A stretch of 64,000 nt of DNA from Chionis minor (lineage: Eukaryota; Chordata; Aves; Charadriiformes; Chionididae): contig VZSF01006722.1 in NCBI GenBank assembly GCA_013398295.1, positions 1,748,198 through 1,812,197 of the forward strand. Reading direction: 5' to 3'. A program made the translations under genes and the position numbers. The notes beneath the pieces are model-generated. The model had not been told where the DNA came from. It searched no databases and worked only from the letters and a program-made list of their open reading frames with translations. This document shows, piece after piece, positions 1 through 13,000 of this stretch (the stretch's first letter is position 1; each line of letters begins with the position of its first letter).

Positions 1-3000
1 AGAAAAGGGCTTTTCTAAAACTACTACCCTCTCTAAAACCTGTATTTGTATACATGCACAAAAGTCTTATTTCAGTATTAATGTTACTTATGTCAGAATT
101 ATCACTGATATTCCCATAAGGAAGACTGACAAAAACTTCCTGGCTGTAGAGCGAGCCCTGCATCACCTTTGTTTTATTTCTTCACTGACACTTTTTTGGT
201 GTTCCTTTTTCTGGCACCATTTTGTTTTATATTGGTTTTACTAGCATCCTAGCACTCATCAATGTTTGTTATGCACGCCTCTCTACAGTCCGTCCATGAA
301 GGAAATGAATCATTACAGTTTTTAGTTACAGGGCCTGACTTTTTAATGCAGGCTGTAAGGCTCACGCTTCCATCCTTAGCATCACCCAGCACAGGGGCCC
401 TTCCGTCAGACTGTGCTATTAGCCAGGGGTCCTCTGGAGAGCTTTACTTCCACCGGGAAGAGCCATAAACATGAGCTGCAGCGAATGCCAGCTGGGAAGA
501 GAAATGCATCACCGTGTCTCATTAATGGAAGAAGTTGCTCCGCGGGGCAGTCGGCAAGTTGCTCGCAGGCTCCCCTTTGAAGCCAGCCAGAAGACAGCAG
601 TTCATGTTCACCAGGAACTACTTTCTAATTGCTTTCATCTTCCTTTAGATTGAACCAGTATTTTAACAAACAGAATAACATTTTAAAAGATGCCACCACC
701 ATATAGCTGGGACAGTTTACAGGCTGCTGCTTTGGGAGGGAGATGGCCCTCCAACACTTCTCTGGGGCTGAGGGAAACTGGTATTTCTGCTAGCAATAGC
801 CAAGAGTCTGAGGAACATATAACGTTCTCCAAGCAGCTCCCAGGCCTCCCAGGGTCAGCGCTCCAGTAGTGCCAAGCACCATCCTGCAGCCACACCGATG
901 TGGGCTGAGAAACCAGAGCTTCCAGATCTTTGGCCCAGCTGCCTCTTCGGAGCTAGCTGAGCTTTTGAAATATCCAGGCTTTTTGCGGAGCACCCAAGAG
1001 GTAAGCACCATTTACTGCTGGGACTTGCACAGTTTTCAAAGTCTTAGCTCCACACCACCGAGCCTGGAAGTGCAAGGTATTAGGCTTTCCTGCAAGGAGT
1101 ATCTTCAGGTAACAGGCTCCCCTTCAGCCTGCCATGAGTCCAGATGTGACTGTGCGAACCTGTCTTTGATTTACTGAAATCAGATAAAATCTGAAATGTT
1201 TCCAATTAAATATTTTGGAAAAGTCTTCTGACCAGCTCTCCTCCCTCATCTACCCATCAACTCTGCCTCTAGTTTGCTGGGTCTGATGAAGCTGTGTCCT
1301 CGGAGATCTGCAAGGAAGGACTAGAAGAAATGGAGGGGAGAAGAAGGAAGCAGTAGGAAAAAAGGAAATCTTGATTCTCTCTTGTCCTGTGCCTGACTCT
1401 CACTTAAATTAATGAAGAACAATAGAATAATGCAACACAAAAAGAAGTAAAAATACATCCTTTGTACATAGAGGGTACTTCTCACCCTCTGACTATGACT
1501 TGGTCACTGTCAACATCCTGTAACGCTGTGAAGCACGCAGTTCATGAGACACTGTCAGAAGACTTGGCGTGCAAAGCAGGCCACAATAGCAAGCAATGGC
1601 AGATTTGCATGGCAGGCCTTTCCACCATAGCGCAATTAGCCTATTGTATCAGTGTAGGCATGACTAAGGACAGCGGGATGTGAAGGTAGATGATAGGGAC
1701 AAAGTGAATGATTAAATGGCCTTAGACTTAACTTGTGACCTCATTCCATCACAAACAGCAAACAGTGAAAGAACCTGTGTGTAGATCAAACAACCTGGCA
1801 GGGTTAGGGGAGCACGTGAGACAAAAGAAAGAGCACACTGCACACATTCTTGGGCTGCCACAATGTGCAGTCGGCAGCAGCGACAAAGAAGATCCAGGCA
1901 GCAGCTGGGTCTCGGAACAACCCAGCTGCCTACCTGGGGAGATGATCAGGCTTCTTCCACAGACAACAAAGCAGCAGCTGCTGACTAAGGAGAGCCAAGA
2001 AGCAGCACAGACACACTCAGCGTCTGCTGCAGAGCAATAAGCAACAAAAAGGCAACAACCCACATGAAAAAGAAGTCACTTTCCAGACCTCTCTTCCCTG
2101 TAGCACACAGCTCTCCAGGCTGAACTGAGACCAACCCAGAAGTGCTGATTAACTCTGCACTGCGGTCTTTCCCGTCACCTCCACAAATCCAACTCCCAAT
2201 TTCAGGCTCTCCTCCTTTGATCAGCAAAATATTGTCCCCTTTGAGCTCTAGAAACTGTGTCCAAGAGGCGTCTTTGTATGTCTAAGAGACTAGAGTCACC
2301 AAGGTGAGGCAGCGCGATGAGAACAGGCTGTCTTCGGTTTCCTGCTGTCTGCATTGCTTCTCCATGGCCATTACAAAGGGATCCCAGTTCATTTGATCAG
2401 CAGCTACAACCATGAAGAAACCACCTTGTTCTATGATGTACTTCCTTTCCCAAGGACCAAGCATTAAGCAACACTGAAAGTTTTCCAGGGCTGTCCTATT
2501 TCATACTCTGGTAACCAAACAAAGGTACTTTCTATTATTCAAGTGTGCTGGAGGAACAATCACATTTACAGACAAATTTGCAGCATTTGCTCCTTACAAA
2601 CAATGAAATGCAGTGATTCAAACTCCTAATGAGACTGCAAAAGAGTTTGCTGTAGCTTTTAAGGCATACCCAGAATTGATGAGCTTTTGGAAGGAAATGG
2701 GTACAACTGTGCTGATCTGTAGAGGAAAAAGAAATTGCTACTGGACATCTATCCGGCCAGAATCCCGCAACCAAAAGATTGGGCAAGCAGTTGCGTATAG
2801 GAAAGACACAGGAAAAATGTCTTTTGACCTCATTAATAGCAGACCAGCTTGAACCAAACAGGTATTTACCTTTTCCACCTTTTTTTTTTTTAATGCCTAC
2901 CATTTCAATTGGATACCCTTTTTATTTACACACACAGGTGAGTGTACACATTAGTGTTGAGCTTTCTAAGCATCAGCATGCTTTTGTACCATCAGGCTGC

Positions 3001-3235
3001 AGAGCTCTTTCCTTCTCCTTCACTCAAATCTCCACCTTCAGTTAAGTCAAGACTAAGCCTATGTAACACTGTTCCTCTGGAGTCCTATAAAACTCTTGCC
3101 TATCCAGTGAAAATGAGTTCCAGTATCCAGCAACTAGTTCACTGCATGGCAGAGCACTTCTTTTTACTTACTTTTGAATGTTCCACTTTTAAGCTTCGCT
3201 GAACGCTCCCCGTTCTTCCCTGATGGTAGAATAGC
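1..3235. other. Non-coding stretch, nothing recognised
   Basis: No exon, RNA gene or repeat family is recognisable here. Open frames are short (at most 122 codons), overlap on both strands and lack family motifs or convincing splice sites. If the minus-strand exon at 18.2 kb is real, this would be intron or more distal sequence of that gene. Confidence 0.6.
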
Positions 3236-3372
3236 ATTTCTTGCTCTGCAGAGCCTACGCCTTCATTGTCTGTAACCTTTTATCATCTCACTTCTGATTC
3301 ATCTGATTCATTTCCTCTCCAAGGTAAACAGTCCCAATCTCCTCAATCTTGTACTATATGAAAGTTTTTCCG
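3236..3372 (-). repeat. Ancient CR1 LINE relic (3' RT/ORF2 C-terminal part)
   Basis: The stretch with TTTTATCATCTCACTTCTG and TTTCCTCTCCAAGGTAAACA, then CAGTCCCAATCTCCTCAAT, follows the antisense of the CR1 segment encoding the block after '[21 protein letters not shown]' (LINE families shared by turtles, crocodiles and birds). It is heavily diverged and has no open frame. The left edge is vague. Confidence 0.6.
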
Positions 3373-4037
3373 TGTCTGTTTAAAAACTGATTTAGGTAAA
3401 CAGTTAAAAACTTATTCTGTTAGCTTAGCTTATACCTATAAATTACCTGTGCATATTAAATTTGTACTAGCTGGGTTTAACTGAATTAAGTGTATCCACA
3501 CAGGATTTTCCACCAAATTCCTAAAGTCAGTTTAAAATCATACCTTTTGTGAAAGCAGAGCAAATGAAAGTGTAGTTAGACCATAGCCAGCTTCTGATCC
3601 ATAAGGACTTCCAACAATTCAGTCAGTGCTTTGGGAAAGGGTATATTTCAGCAGACCCTTAAGAGATAGTAATCTCCATTATCCTGAAATTCATGAAGCC
3701 CCCATGTATAGCAGGGAGTAATTCTTCTGGAATATTTTCCAGCAGCAACACAGGGATTTGTTACAGAATTAACATGTTTTATCTTGATAGCACCTCCATT
3801 TATGGAAGACAGTTTATTGCCTAGGCAAGTCAAACTGCTATTAAACCACAGATTTTAATTCAGCTGAAAGTGAGCTGCCCTATTGTACCCAGAACACAAC
3901 AGAGATATAATGAAATCTGCTATAAAAATTAATTCTGAAAATATCAAATACAAGCATTGTTAAGTTTAAACAAAGGATATTTGCTAGTTCATTCCAAGAC
4001 TTAGCTGCATTCAAAAATCCAATGAAAACTGGCTTTT

Positions 4038-4062
4038 ACACACACAGACACACACACACACA
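4038..4062. repeat. (CA)n microsatellite, short
   Basis: A 25-bp CA dinucleotide run interrupted once by a G. Confidence 0.9.
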
Positions 4063-7000
4063 TTTGCTTGTGGAATAAAAGTTTTAAATTATGGCTATTA
4101 AATGCATGGTATTTCTTAATGATAGCATTCATTGTTATACTCGTAATAATACATTTGACAGAGAGAAAAAAGAAGAATTTATCGAAAAGCTGCCAATGGA
4201 TTTTAATAAAAAGTACTTTCCAATAGAAGGCAATGTCCTTATCTACTAGACTACAAAGTGCTTGAGTATTTCACAAGGAATTTAGAGGCACTATTTTGCA
4301 ACAGAAACTTACTGAAAGTTACAAAGAAGCAAGTAATTCTAAAAATCAAATATAAAGGCCACTGAGTTGAAAGAAAATAATTTCCCGCGTTAACATTAAG
4401 ATCTATTATACACACATACAAATCTTCATGCAAATCAGACTTCACTTATTGTGTATTTTGCCTTATTTAATTAAAAATAAAAAAGACAGAAGAACACCTA
4501 CCCCCCCTCGTTTTGCCTATTAAGTTGTTGCCGCCAACAGGACCCTCATGATGGTGTTTCCACTGAGGCTAATCGCAGAGAAGAGGTGTGCACACAAACA
4601 CAAGAAAACTGATGCTTGGGTTAGAGAGAGCAGCCACCCGGCCTGTCCGTCATGTTCACCTCTATTCGCACGGTAATTGCTGCACTCTCCGGAAAGCTGA
4701 CTAGACCCATCATGATCTCAGAACACTAGTTATCCCCTACTGAATCATTTTCGAAATTGGTAAATAATATGGCTAATATAAAAGGAGAGAATGTCAGACA
4801 ATTCAGCCTCAGAGACCTCACTTTCACCTTACGCAGAGACGCGGTGAAAGCTGCTGAAATACACACAGCCAGGCCCAGTCACCGCTACAGCTGCAGTCCT
4901 GGCAGAGATGCCCCTTGTTCAGACTTTTTTGTGTCCGGCCCATTTCTGTGGCCCTTGATGCTTCCCCATAACCTTCATTCCTCTTTTCCCACAGGGAAAC
5001 ATACCGGCAGCCTCCCGCCCTTGGCTGCTCCACGCCAGCGGGACGTGCTGGCTGGATGGGCAGAGCTGCTGTGGGAAAGGCTTATGCAGAGACCCATTTA
5101 GCTTCAAAATGCCTTCCTGCCAGCTCACTTCCCCTGCCTAACTCCACTATCTATAGCTTTCAAATGCCTCCCCTTCGTAATCACACCTCCTACTATTCTG
5201 AAGACTATTTTGTGGGAACGCTGAACATATTTGTTGGCTCACTGGCCCCTAGCACACTGACTGCTCATTCAATAACATTCACACAAGACTGGAAAAGACT
5301 TGTCATCCTCTTACTATCTGGCACTCCGTTACTAGCTTACTACTGTTTTCCTCTGTAGTACAGGTCCAAATTGGATGTCAGACACAGAAAAATGCCAGCA
5401 AAAGCTCCGGTTCACAGTCAGGAACCAGTCACCGGACACAGTCCAAAACCAGACACACTCTGGCGCACTACCATTAACACAAGGTTTGCCATGAGTAAGC
5501 CCTTTGCCATTCATCTTTTTGTCAGCGAGGATGGGGAAAAGAGGGTTATTGCAACATTTTTAAATATTTGCAAGGTGCTAACATCCTATAGCGATGGCAT
5601 TAGTCAAGAACTCAGGCAGACACTAGGATAGATTCTCCCACTTGTGTTGTCAGGTCTTCTCAGGGGCAAATTCACACGGAGATCACACAACCTACAGCGC
5701 AATTGTCTCCTGGCTGTCTAAATACTCAGGCAAGGAAGGAAGGGATTAGGTCGGTTAAGTCTGCCTGTTCACTAGCCAGCCTGCCAAGCACATCCACCAC
5801 CCAGCCCCATTCTTCCTGCTGTCTGGTTCTGCGACTGACTGACTTTCCTGGACTCAGCACAGCCACATCAAATACACCTGGGGCACTCCTGCCAGTGGCT
5901 GAATTGTCAGCTAAAATAATCACCTGGCCGTCACCAAGAGCAACACAGGTAGGGCAAAGGGGAACAACCCACTACGCATGCTTTCAGTCGATATGGTAAA
6001 CAGCTGACATATGGTAATTTTAAAGGGGTTGACATGCTGCAGCAATTATAAAAAGGCTGACACTCAGCTGAAAGAGCTGACAGTTGGAAGTTACGCCCTA
6101 GCACAAAAGAGAAAAAATGAAAGCGAAATGTGACTGCACTGTTGTCTTGCATGCTCCTATTTTGTTGACAAACGTATTTGCAGGTATGAGAATTCGGCCC
6201 TTTCTTAAGAGTGTCACCATCGGCTGCTGACAAAAAAGCAACCTGAATCTATTACAGATGTGTTACTCTTCAAACTGATGCTCCTGCAAAAGCATGAGGA
6301 CAAAACATTCTGCTCTTATAAATCTGTTGTGTAGGCTAAGGTTCTAGTATCAATCGCAACATTTGACATTGTTATGCATCCCTTCTACATGGAAAAAAGA
6401 GACTACTTGGAATTTGAAATATTGCATTTTAATGCAATACCTCTTTAAATATATCACACTAGGAAAATGCAAGTTTGCTGATGGTTTCAACTTTAAAATA
6501 TATTATCTTTTTAAGGTGCTTCAAATCATTGTCCAGTTATTACACTAGCACTTTATATGAACTATCTACTAGCAAAAATAGGTTCAGGTTAGGTATCGCA
6601 TCCCCAGCATGCTTGTTTTACTGAGCTCTAGGACTGTTCTTGATATAGCAGGAAATACAATTTTACGCTGCTGAAGTATTATGCTTAGTGCCACATGAAC
6701 ATATAGGTATACAGGCTTCACTGTAGCAGCAATGTTTAAATACATAGAGCTGGTATTTCCCCCTCAAAAGCTCAAATTTGCAAGATCTGATCCTGCAAGT
6801 GTGCACACCTGGCTGTGAGACTGCAGTGAGTAATTTTATTTACAATTGCATTTATTTTATACAATTGTCAGGCAATTCATATAAACTTTTGGACTTTGAG
6901 TCCATCTGAAAACCCTGTGCAGATGCAGTTTCACTTTAAAAAGCATCAAAGCTTCCAGCACAGAATCACGCAAGAACAAAGTGGAAGATCTACAGCATTC

Positions 7001-10000
7001 TCCTGCTCCAAGGCAGGATAATTCCTAATCCGAAACAAAATCTCATCAAGGGAGTTTCTGTCTTTTGTGTGGAACAGAGTAAGATTTGGACTATGCATGT
7101 TCAGTAAAACTGTTATTTTAACAAACTTTAAGCCCCCAGATTTAGTTCAAACTGCGACCTGTCCATATTCCTTCCTTTTCCTCCAAAGGTGAAAGTTACT
7201 CCCAAAATTATACTGGGCAAAACAGTCTTTCTTTTCTTGAAACCTTGAAGAGCTTAATGCACAGAAGTTTCAATTTGCCATTCATGCTCTAGCATGTCCT
7301 TCTCCTAGGTGTGTAGCTGTAAGAATCCTTTAAACTGCTAGAGCCCTGACAACACACATCTGCCTACCCCATCTGAGCCTACTAATCTACCTTCCTCGGG
7401 ATTATTTTTAACAATCCGTACCTCCCCACTCCCTCCTGCACATTTTCTACTCATAACAAGTTTTACTCAGTCATAAATCATTTCAAGAAGGTAAAACATA
7501 ACATGCCTCTGAAAAAGTGGTGAACATCCCTTGCCAGTAGGATACAAAATTTGTCCTTAGCCTACTATGAAGTCAAAAATTAGATCTCAGCTTTAAAAAT
7601 GCTGTTAGCGTATTAGAAGCACTTTTCCAAACTCTGTGTTTTTTCAATTTATTAACTTACTAGTCCTTTTGACCCGTGCACATGTGGGCTGATGCTAAAG
7701 TGCTAAAGCTGCTGTCAGAGAGAGATGGTTAATACTCATGTCAAGGGTGCGCTCTCTGTCCTCTCTTCCCGAGTCCACAGTAGCATTGCCAGCACTCGCT
7801 GGCGCGGGTCTGGGAGGAGATCAGGAAAGGGGACAGTAACAGAGTTTAAGTTTGCACTTAAAATTTATCACTAAATCCCATTCATGTATTTTCTATTGTT
7901 TCAGCTTTTAAATGTGAGTTTTATTATTCTTGCCTACCTGTTGCCTATACGCTTTTCCCCCATTACTTTATCCACCATTATAATACAACAAATCTTGAGT
8001 GGAAGCAAAATTTAGTATTTTCTGCTTTTACTCTGCACAATGCACCTACTTTTGTTTGCGCACAGAGTAGCCTGGTGCACAGTGCAACTCTGCAGTGATC
8101 TCCACCTTTCGGTGGTCCTGACCCTGACTGCTGAAGTCCTGCACTGCTCGTCACAGACTTCTGAGTAGCTGTGACAGTCTCTGACACAGGATCAGAAGGG
8201 AACCCATGATGTATGACAAAGCAAGGACCACCCTGCATGCTGAGACTATTGATACCAGAACTGTGTGTCAACAGGTGCAACTGCCCTGATCTGCACTTAA
8301 AAATGGCAAAAGCTCTACCTACCTATGACAGATTCATCTATAATTTACCTTTGCCTGTGAAAGAAGTCACCTGTATCAGCAAAGAAGAGAGTAATGCTTT
8401 AGGCACCTGTTAACTCTTGTACCACCACGTCTTCCTGCTCCTAGTTCTTAATAATAACATGCAGTACATAATACCTAAGTGCCTGTTATCTATGTTTATC
8501 TAATTTTAATGGCTCTGGTCTCTTCCAGTTATTATCATCAGATGTGGATGTACGAATAAGACGTGTCACGATATGATCATAGGTACCATGCACAGACACT
8601 TGTGAAATGCAGACTGGCATTGCAGAATGACATATTTTCATGGGCTTTGCAGATGACACGGATGTTATGGATAGTTCCGAGCTATGAGGAATAAAGCCAT
8701 AGTCCATGGGACAGCCGGATCTAACAGATAGCCTGTTGTGAGGAGAGAAGTCAAACTCTAAAACAACAGCAGTTAGGTATAATTGTGACTGCATTACTGG
8801 ATCAGTTAGTAAGAAAGATCTTAAGTCTTTGCACACACTGGCATGCAAGGGGATATGAGTGTGAAACATGGCCTAGACAGAGAAAATTGGTGAGTCTTAC
8901 TAACAGGCAGAACATGCACAGCAGAGACCACATCAGACGGAGAAGCCAGAGCCTTGTTCCTGCCCTGAGCAACATTTCCCAGTACTCAGTGATTCCAGTT
9001 CTGATGTAGATCTGGCTGATTCTCTCATGACAGTCCTGTGGTATGACCCTTGAGCCACACTGACCTTGATCACCTCTGACTCTCTAGAGCCTCCATATGG
9101 CTTCTCTTAGAATTGATTCACCATTTATTTATCTTCTGCACAGAGTATGTCCTCTTGACAAGTTCAAGAAGTGGCCCACTCAGTACCCATTTTAAGGTCT
9201 AACAAGGCTATGCTTTGCCTAAGACCACAAGAGCAGGTGGCAATAAGCTTCCACCGTGTTAGCCATCTCCCTACGGTGGGAGGCACATCAAGTCAGGTTC
9301 AGGATGAATGTCCAACCTTTTGTTACTGCCTTGCTCCTCTTGGTCTCTTGAAAACTTATCCAGCTTTTCTTCCCTTTTAACCTTTCTGGTTTCCTCCCTT
9401 CTCCCTCTGGAAACATATTCACGGCCTCCTCCAAACTTAAGTGTTTAAACAAAAATTTCCCAGGTGCACAACAGGCACACTTTAACTGCAGACACTTAAG
9501 CGGCTACAGAAAATCTGTGGATGTCTGCCTTTGAGGTCATGCCAGCACGCTGACCCTTTCCCTGCATCCATCTTAACAGCTGTCTGATAATGGTGTCATT
9601 TCCTATGTCACACTGCAAGTGTATGGATTTAGATGGTAGTGTGGATGGTGGCTGCTTCGCTTAAGGCAGAAGTCAGTTTATCGCTTGGAAACTTCAGCAT
9701 GTCTCCCTGACACAGTAAAGTTGAAACATGCTTCCAGTTATAAATCAGTTCAAACAGAGGCACACACATACTTCTCATTCTCAAAAACTGGACTGATCTT
9801 CCTGAAATCACTTACTAGATCAGGGAAAATTTGGTCTAAGAGCATGTCATACAAGAGTCATGGGAGAAATAAGACAGGACAAAAAATGGGGATTGTTTCA
9901 CTTCTAAGATCTTTGAAGGGGATATCCTTTCTAGCCTGCCATATCTCAGACACAACTAACCTAAATATTATTGTATCTGTTGGCTTTGGCAAGGACTTCG

Positions 10001-13000
10001 CTGTTGCCTTTTATTAGATATGAAGCAATAGGTGGGAGAGAGTGAGCCAATTAATTATTAAAAGTGGCTTTCACATACCTTGAAAGTCTGCATGTCCTCG
10101 AAGCACACTCAATAAAGTTAACAAGGCTAACCAGGGCACTGTATAATGTCTGTGAAGCCTAGATAGGCATTTCACAAACTCTGCGAGATTCTGTTGTGTG
10201 CTTCCTTAACTCCACATGGACCCAATACACACTTCATAAAGTTCTGTTGTCTCAAAACACGAACCTTCCAAACTCCCTCCTTCCACTCCTACTCAAAAGT
10301 TGCTGTTTTCAATTAGCTTTCCAGCAAGGACTCCCTCTCTGCCCTCTGTGCCACTCTCTTTCACTCTTAATTCACCTTAAGAGCAGAAGTTATTTCCATC
10401 TTACCCCCACATGCTCACCTGCCCATCTGTGAGGACATCCTTCTTGTGTTATGTCTGATTCACACGGTAACTACCTCGAGGCAATAACCTACTCTTGTTG
10501 AATTCTCAGTGAAGCACAATGCATATTTATTAAACTATAGCTAATATCAAATTAATAGTAAATATAACAGCTACAATTATATTTGGTAGATATTAGCCCT
10601 TTCACTCCTTTTCGACGAAGACTTATCTTGAGCATGTAAGTTTGGATCCAAAAAGATATTTTCTGCTATGGGCTCCTGGAAATGAGGATAAACTCAGTTA
10701 AGAACCTCAGGGAGACAACCATCATTAGTTAATAGCGAGGAAGGGGCGTCAGTGGTGCTTAAGGCACTTGTTGAAATCAATTAACACGGACCCTATGCTA
10801 ACTGAACGAGCATAGGTTCCACACCATTTTATTTTTATTCTCCAGTTAATGGTAACAGTCCTTTGTAGATGGTCTAGAACTAAATGGGGAAATATTCATT
10901 TTATCTCCCTGCAGTATTTTCAGTCCTTGATCACATTATCACTTTGAACAACTTGTGTAGAAATCTTTTTGGAAAGAATAAACTGAAACTATAGACGAAG
11001 GAGTTCAACGGAATGAACTCAGAAGTTCAGGAACAGTAAGTATATTAACCAAACTTTGGGGCGCGAGTCTGTAATTTTTATTCACCCAACACTTGGTTTT
11101 CAGTCAAGGAAACTATTTCTATTCTGCTTCTATAACAAGATTGGTCTTCACTTAATAGAATGTATAATGAAAGTAACAGCTGTATTTAAACACATGGCAG
11201 AAGCCATTAGGGATGGAAGAATTACCCTTTTTCTAGTAAATCATGGCTGTCTAACAAATTTTATACATGACTGTCCTTGTCCATACTATGAGCCAAATTG
11301 TGTCTTGTTTTATCCCAGTTAAGATGCACTGGTTACTAGAGTTCCTGGAACGATTCATATTCCCCTTATAGCTCAGAATGCAATGTGCGGAAACGAAACA
11401 AAACAGAAGTTTTTGTTACAGACAGAGGAGAATTCCAGAGCCATAAAGAAAGGACGAGGAGTGAGGAAGGAAAGAAACTACTGCAGAACATTTAATATCT
11501 GTAGTATCTTTCAGATCTGTCCTTTTTTTCTTCTGCATGTTTAAACATCACTTTAGAAACTAACTGGAGCACCACTTTTAGGGAAATAATATTATCAGTG
11601 CTCCTGTTGTCATTTCTCCTATTTACAGCTGCAGTTCCATTTTCTTTACTATTTGGGTATTTTCTGACGCAGGTCATTAGCAACTAATAACTCTACTGAG
11701 ACTGTGCAACTTTTTATACCCTTACTGGATAATTACTACTGACAGCTAGTCAGTACAGAAATCCACCTAGCACAAACTGCCGGGAAATAATCCCGGTCAC
11801 TATGTAAGCAGCATGCCTACAGCCAGCCAGAGAACAACCAAATATGGAACCAAACAAAAACCGAACCACTTCACACATCAGTAACTATACTTGCCTCTTA
11901 GCTCCGAGCAATTAAGTAAACCTTAACCTCAGTATAGTAAGAATTACTGTGCCGTAAAGATGCAGTACGACACACTGGGCTTTTACCATAGAGAGAGATG
12001 GTCTAAAAACATTGTGAGCATCTAGCAAAACACTGGGAATAGCATGCAACAACATGGGTATTGTTCTTTTCTAGCTTCATTGATTATCCATTGTTTGAAG
12101 CCTCAGATTCGTTACAAGCTGGCACTCAACCCTTGGACAGGAATTCCTGTGAATACTGGGCTTTTGAGAACAAGCTCTGCATAAGTGGGAAGGATATGCC
12201 ATGCACTGGCCAAGCTCTGGGCTGTCATGTGCAGTCCAGAATAGGACTGCTTTCCAGTCTCAGCACATAGGCATGAACACATATCACTACATCGGAAACA
12301 AGGCAATGTCCCAGCTGCTCAAGAGGAGACAACAATGCCCTTTTCAGTGCTGCATCCTCCTCCGAGTAGGGATCCTCACAACCCTTCTGCAGCCAAGATG
12401 AATTTGCCCTTAGCCAGAGAGCCAGTTCTGTTTCTTCTGCATACAAAACTTGTGGTTGTGTTTGCGATGACTCAAGAGTGTTGTTCAGCTCCCACCCATG
12501 ATGTTCATTGTTTATGTCCCTGGATTTGTTACCTAATCAACTACATATGCACTTAATTTCACTTTGTAATAACTCTAGAGTAGTACTTACTTTTCACAAA
12601 ATCTCTGCATTACAATGAATATTTCTGTGTTTACTCCAGGAACCATTCAGAGTGTGAACAGCTTTTCAAGCTTCATCCACTTATTGATCAGTTGGCTGAA
12701 AAATTTAAACAGCTGTTTGCTCTTTGCCAAAACATTTCTCATGCAATTTATTTAAGGGGAGAACTATTTTAAATAGTGTATTCTTCTTTCAGAAGTCTCA
12801 GTATTGTGTAAGATTTTAAAGAATCATTCATATGCACTATCGTGTGCTGTTTTAGTACAGACACAGGCAAAATGCAGAAGTCAGTTCCTCCCTCTTCAAC
12901 ACTACTTTAATTCTAACATAAAACCAGTGCTAGACCTCAATCTCCGCATTCCAGATTCTCAATATACCACTTGAAAATAAATACATTTTACTCTACTTAG

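Noticed and set aside
2282..2464. 60-codon minus-strand frame with MLGPWERKYIIEQGG
   Set aside because: No family recognised and no splice support.
8486..8869. 127-codon minus-strand frame, the longest unexplained frame outside the CpG island and CR1
   Set aside because: No family motif and no splice-site pair; length is within chance expectation for 64 kb on both strands.
9211..9248. Possible MIR core in minus orientation (TTTGCCTAAGACCACAAGAG)
   Set aside because: Too short and no second block in the right place.
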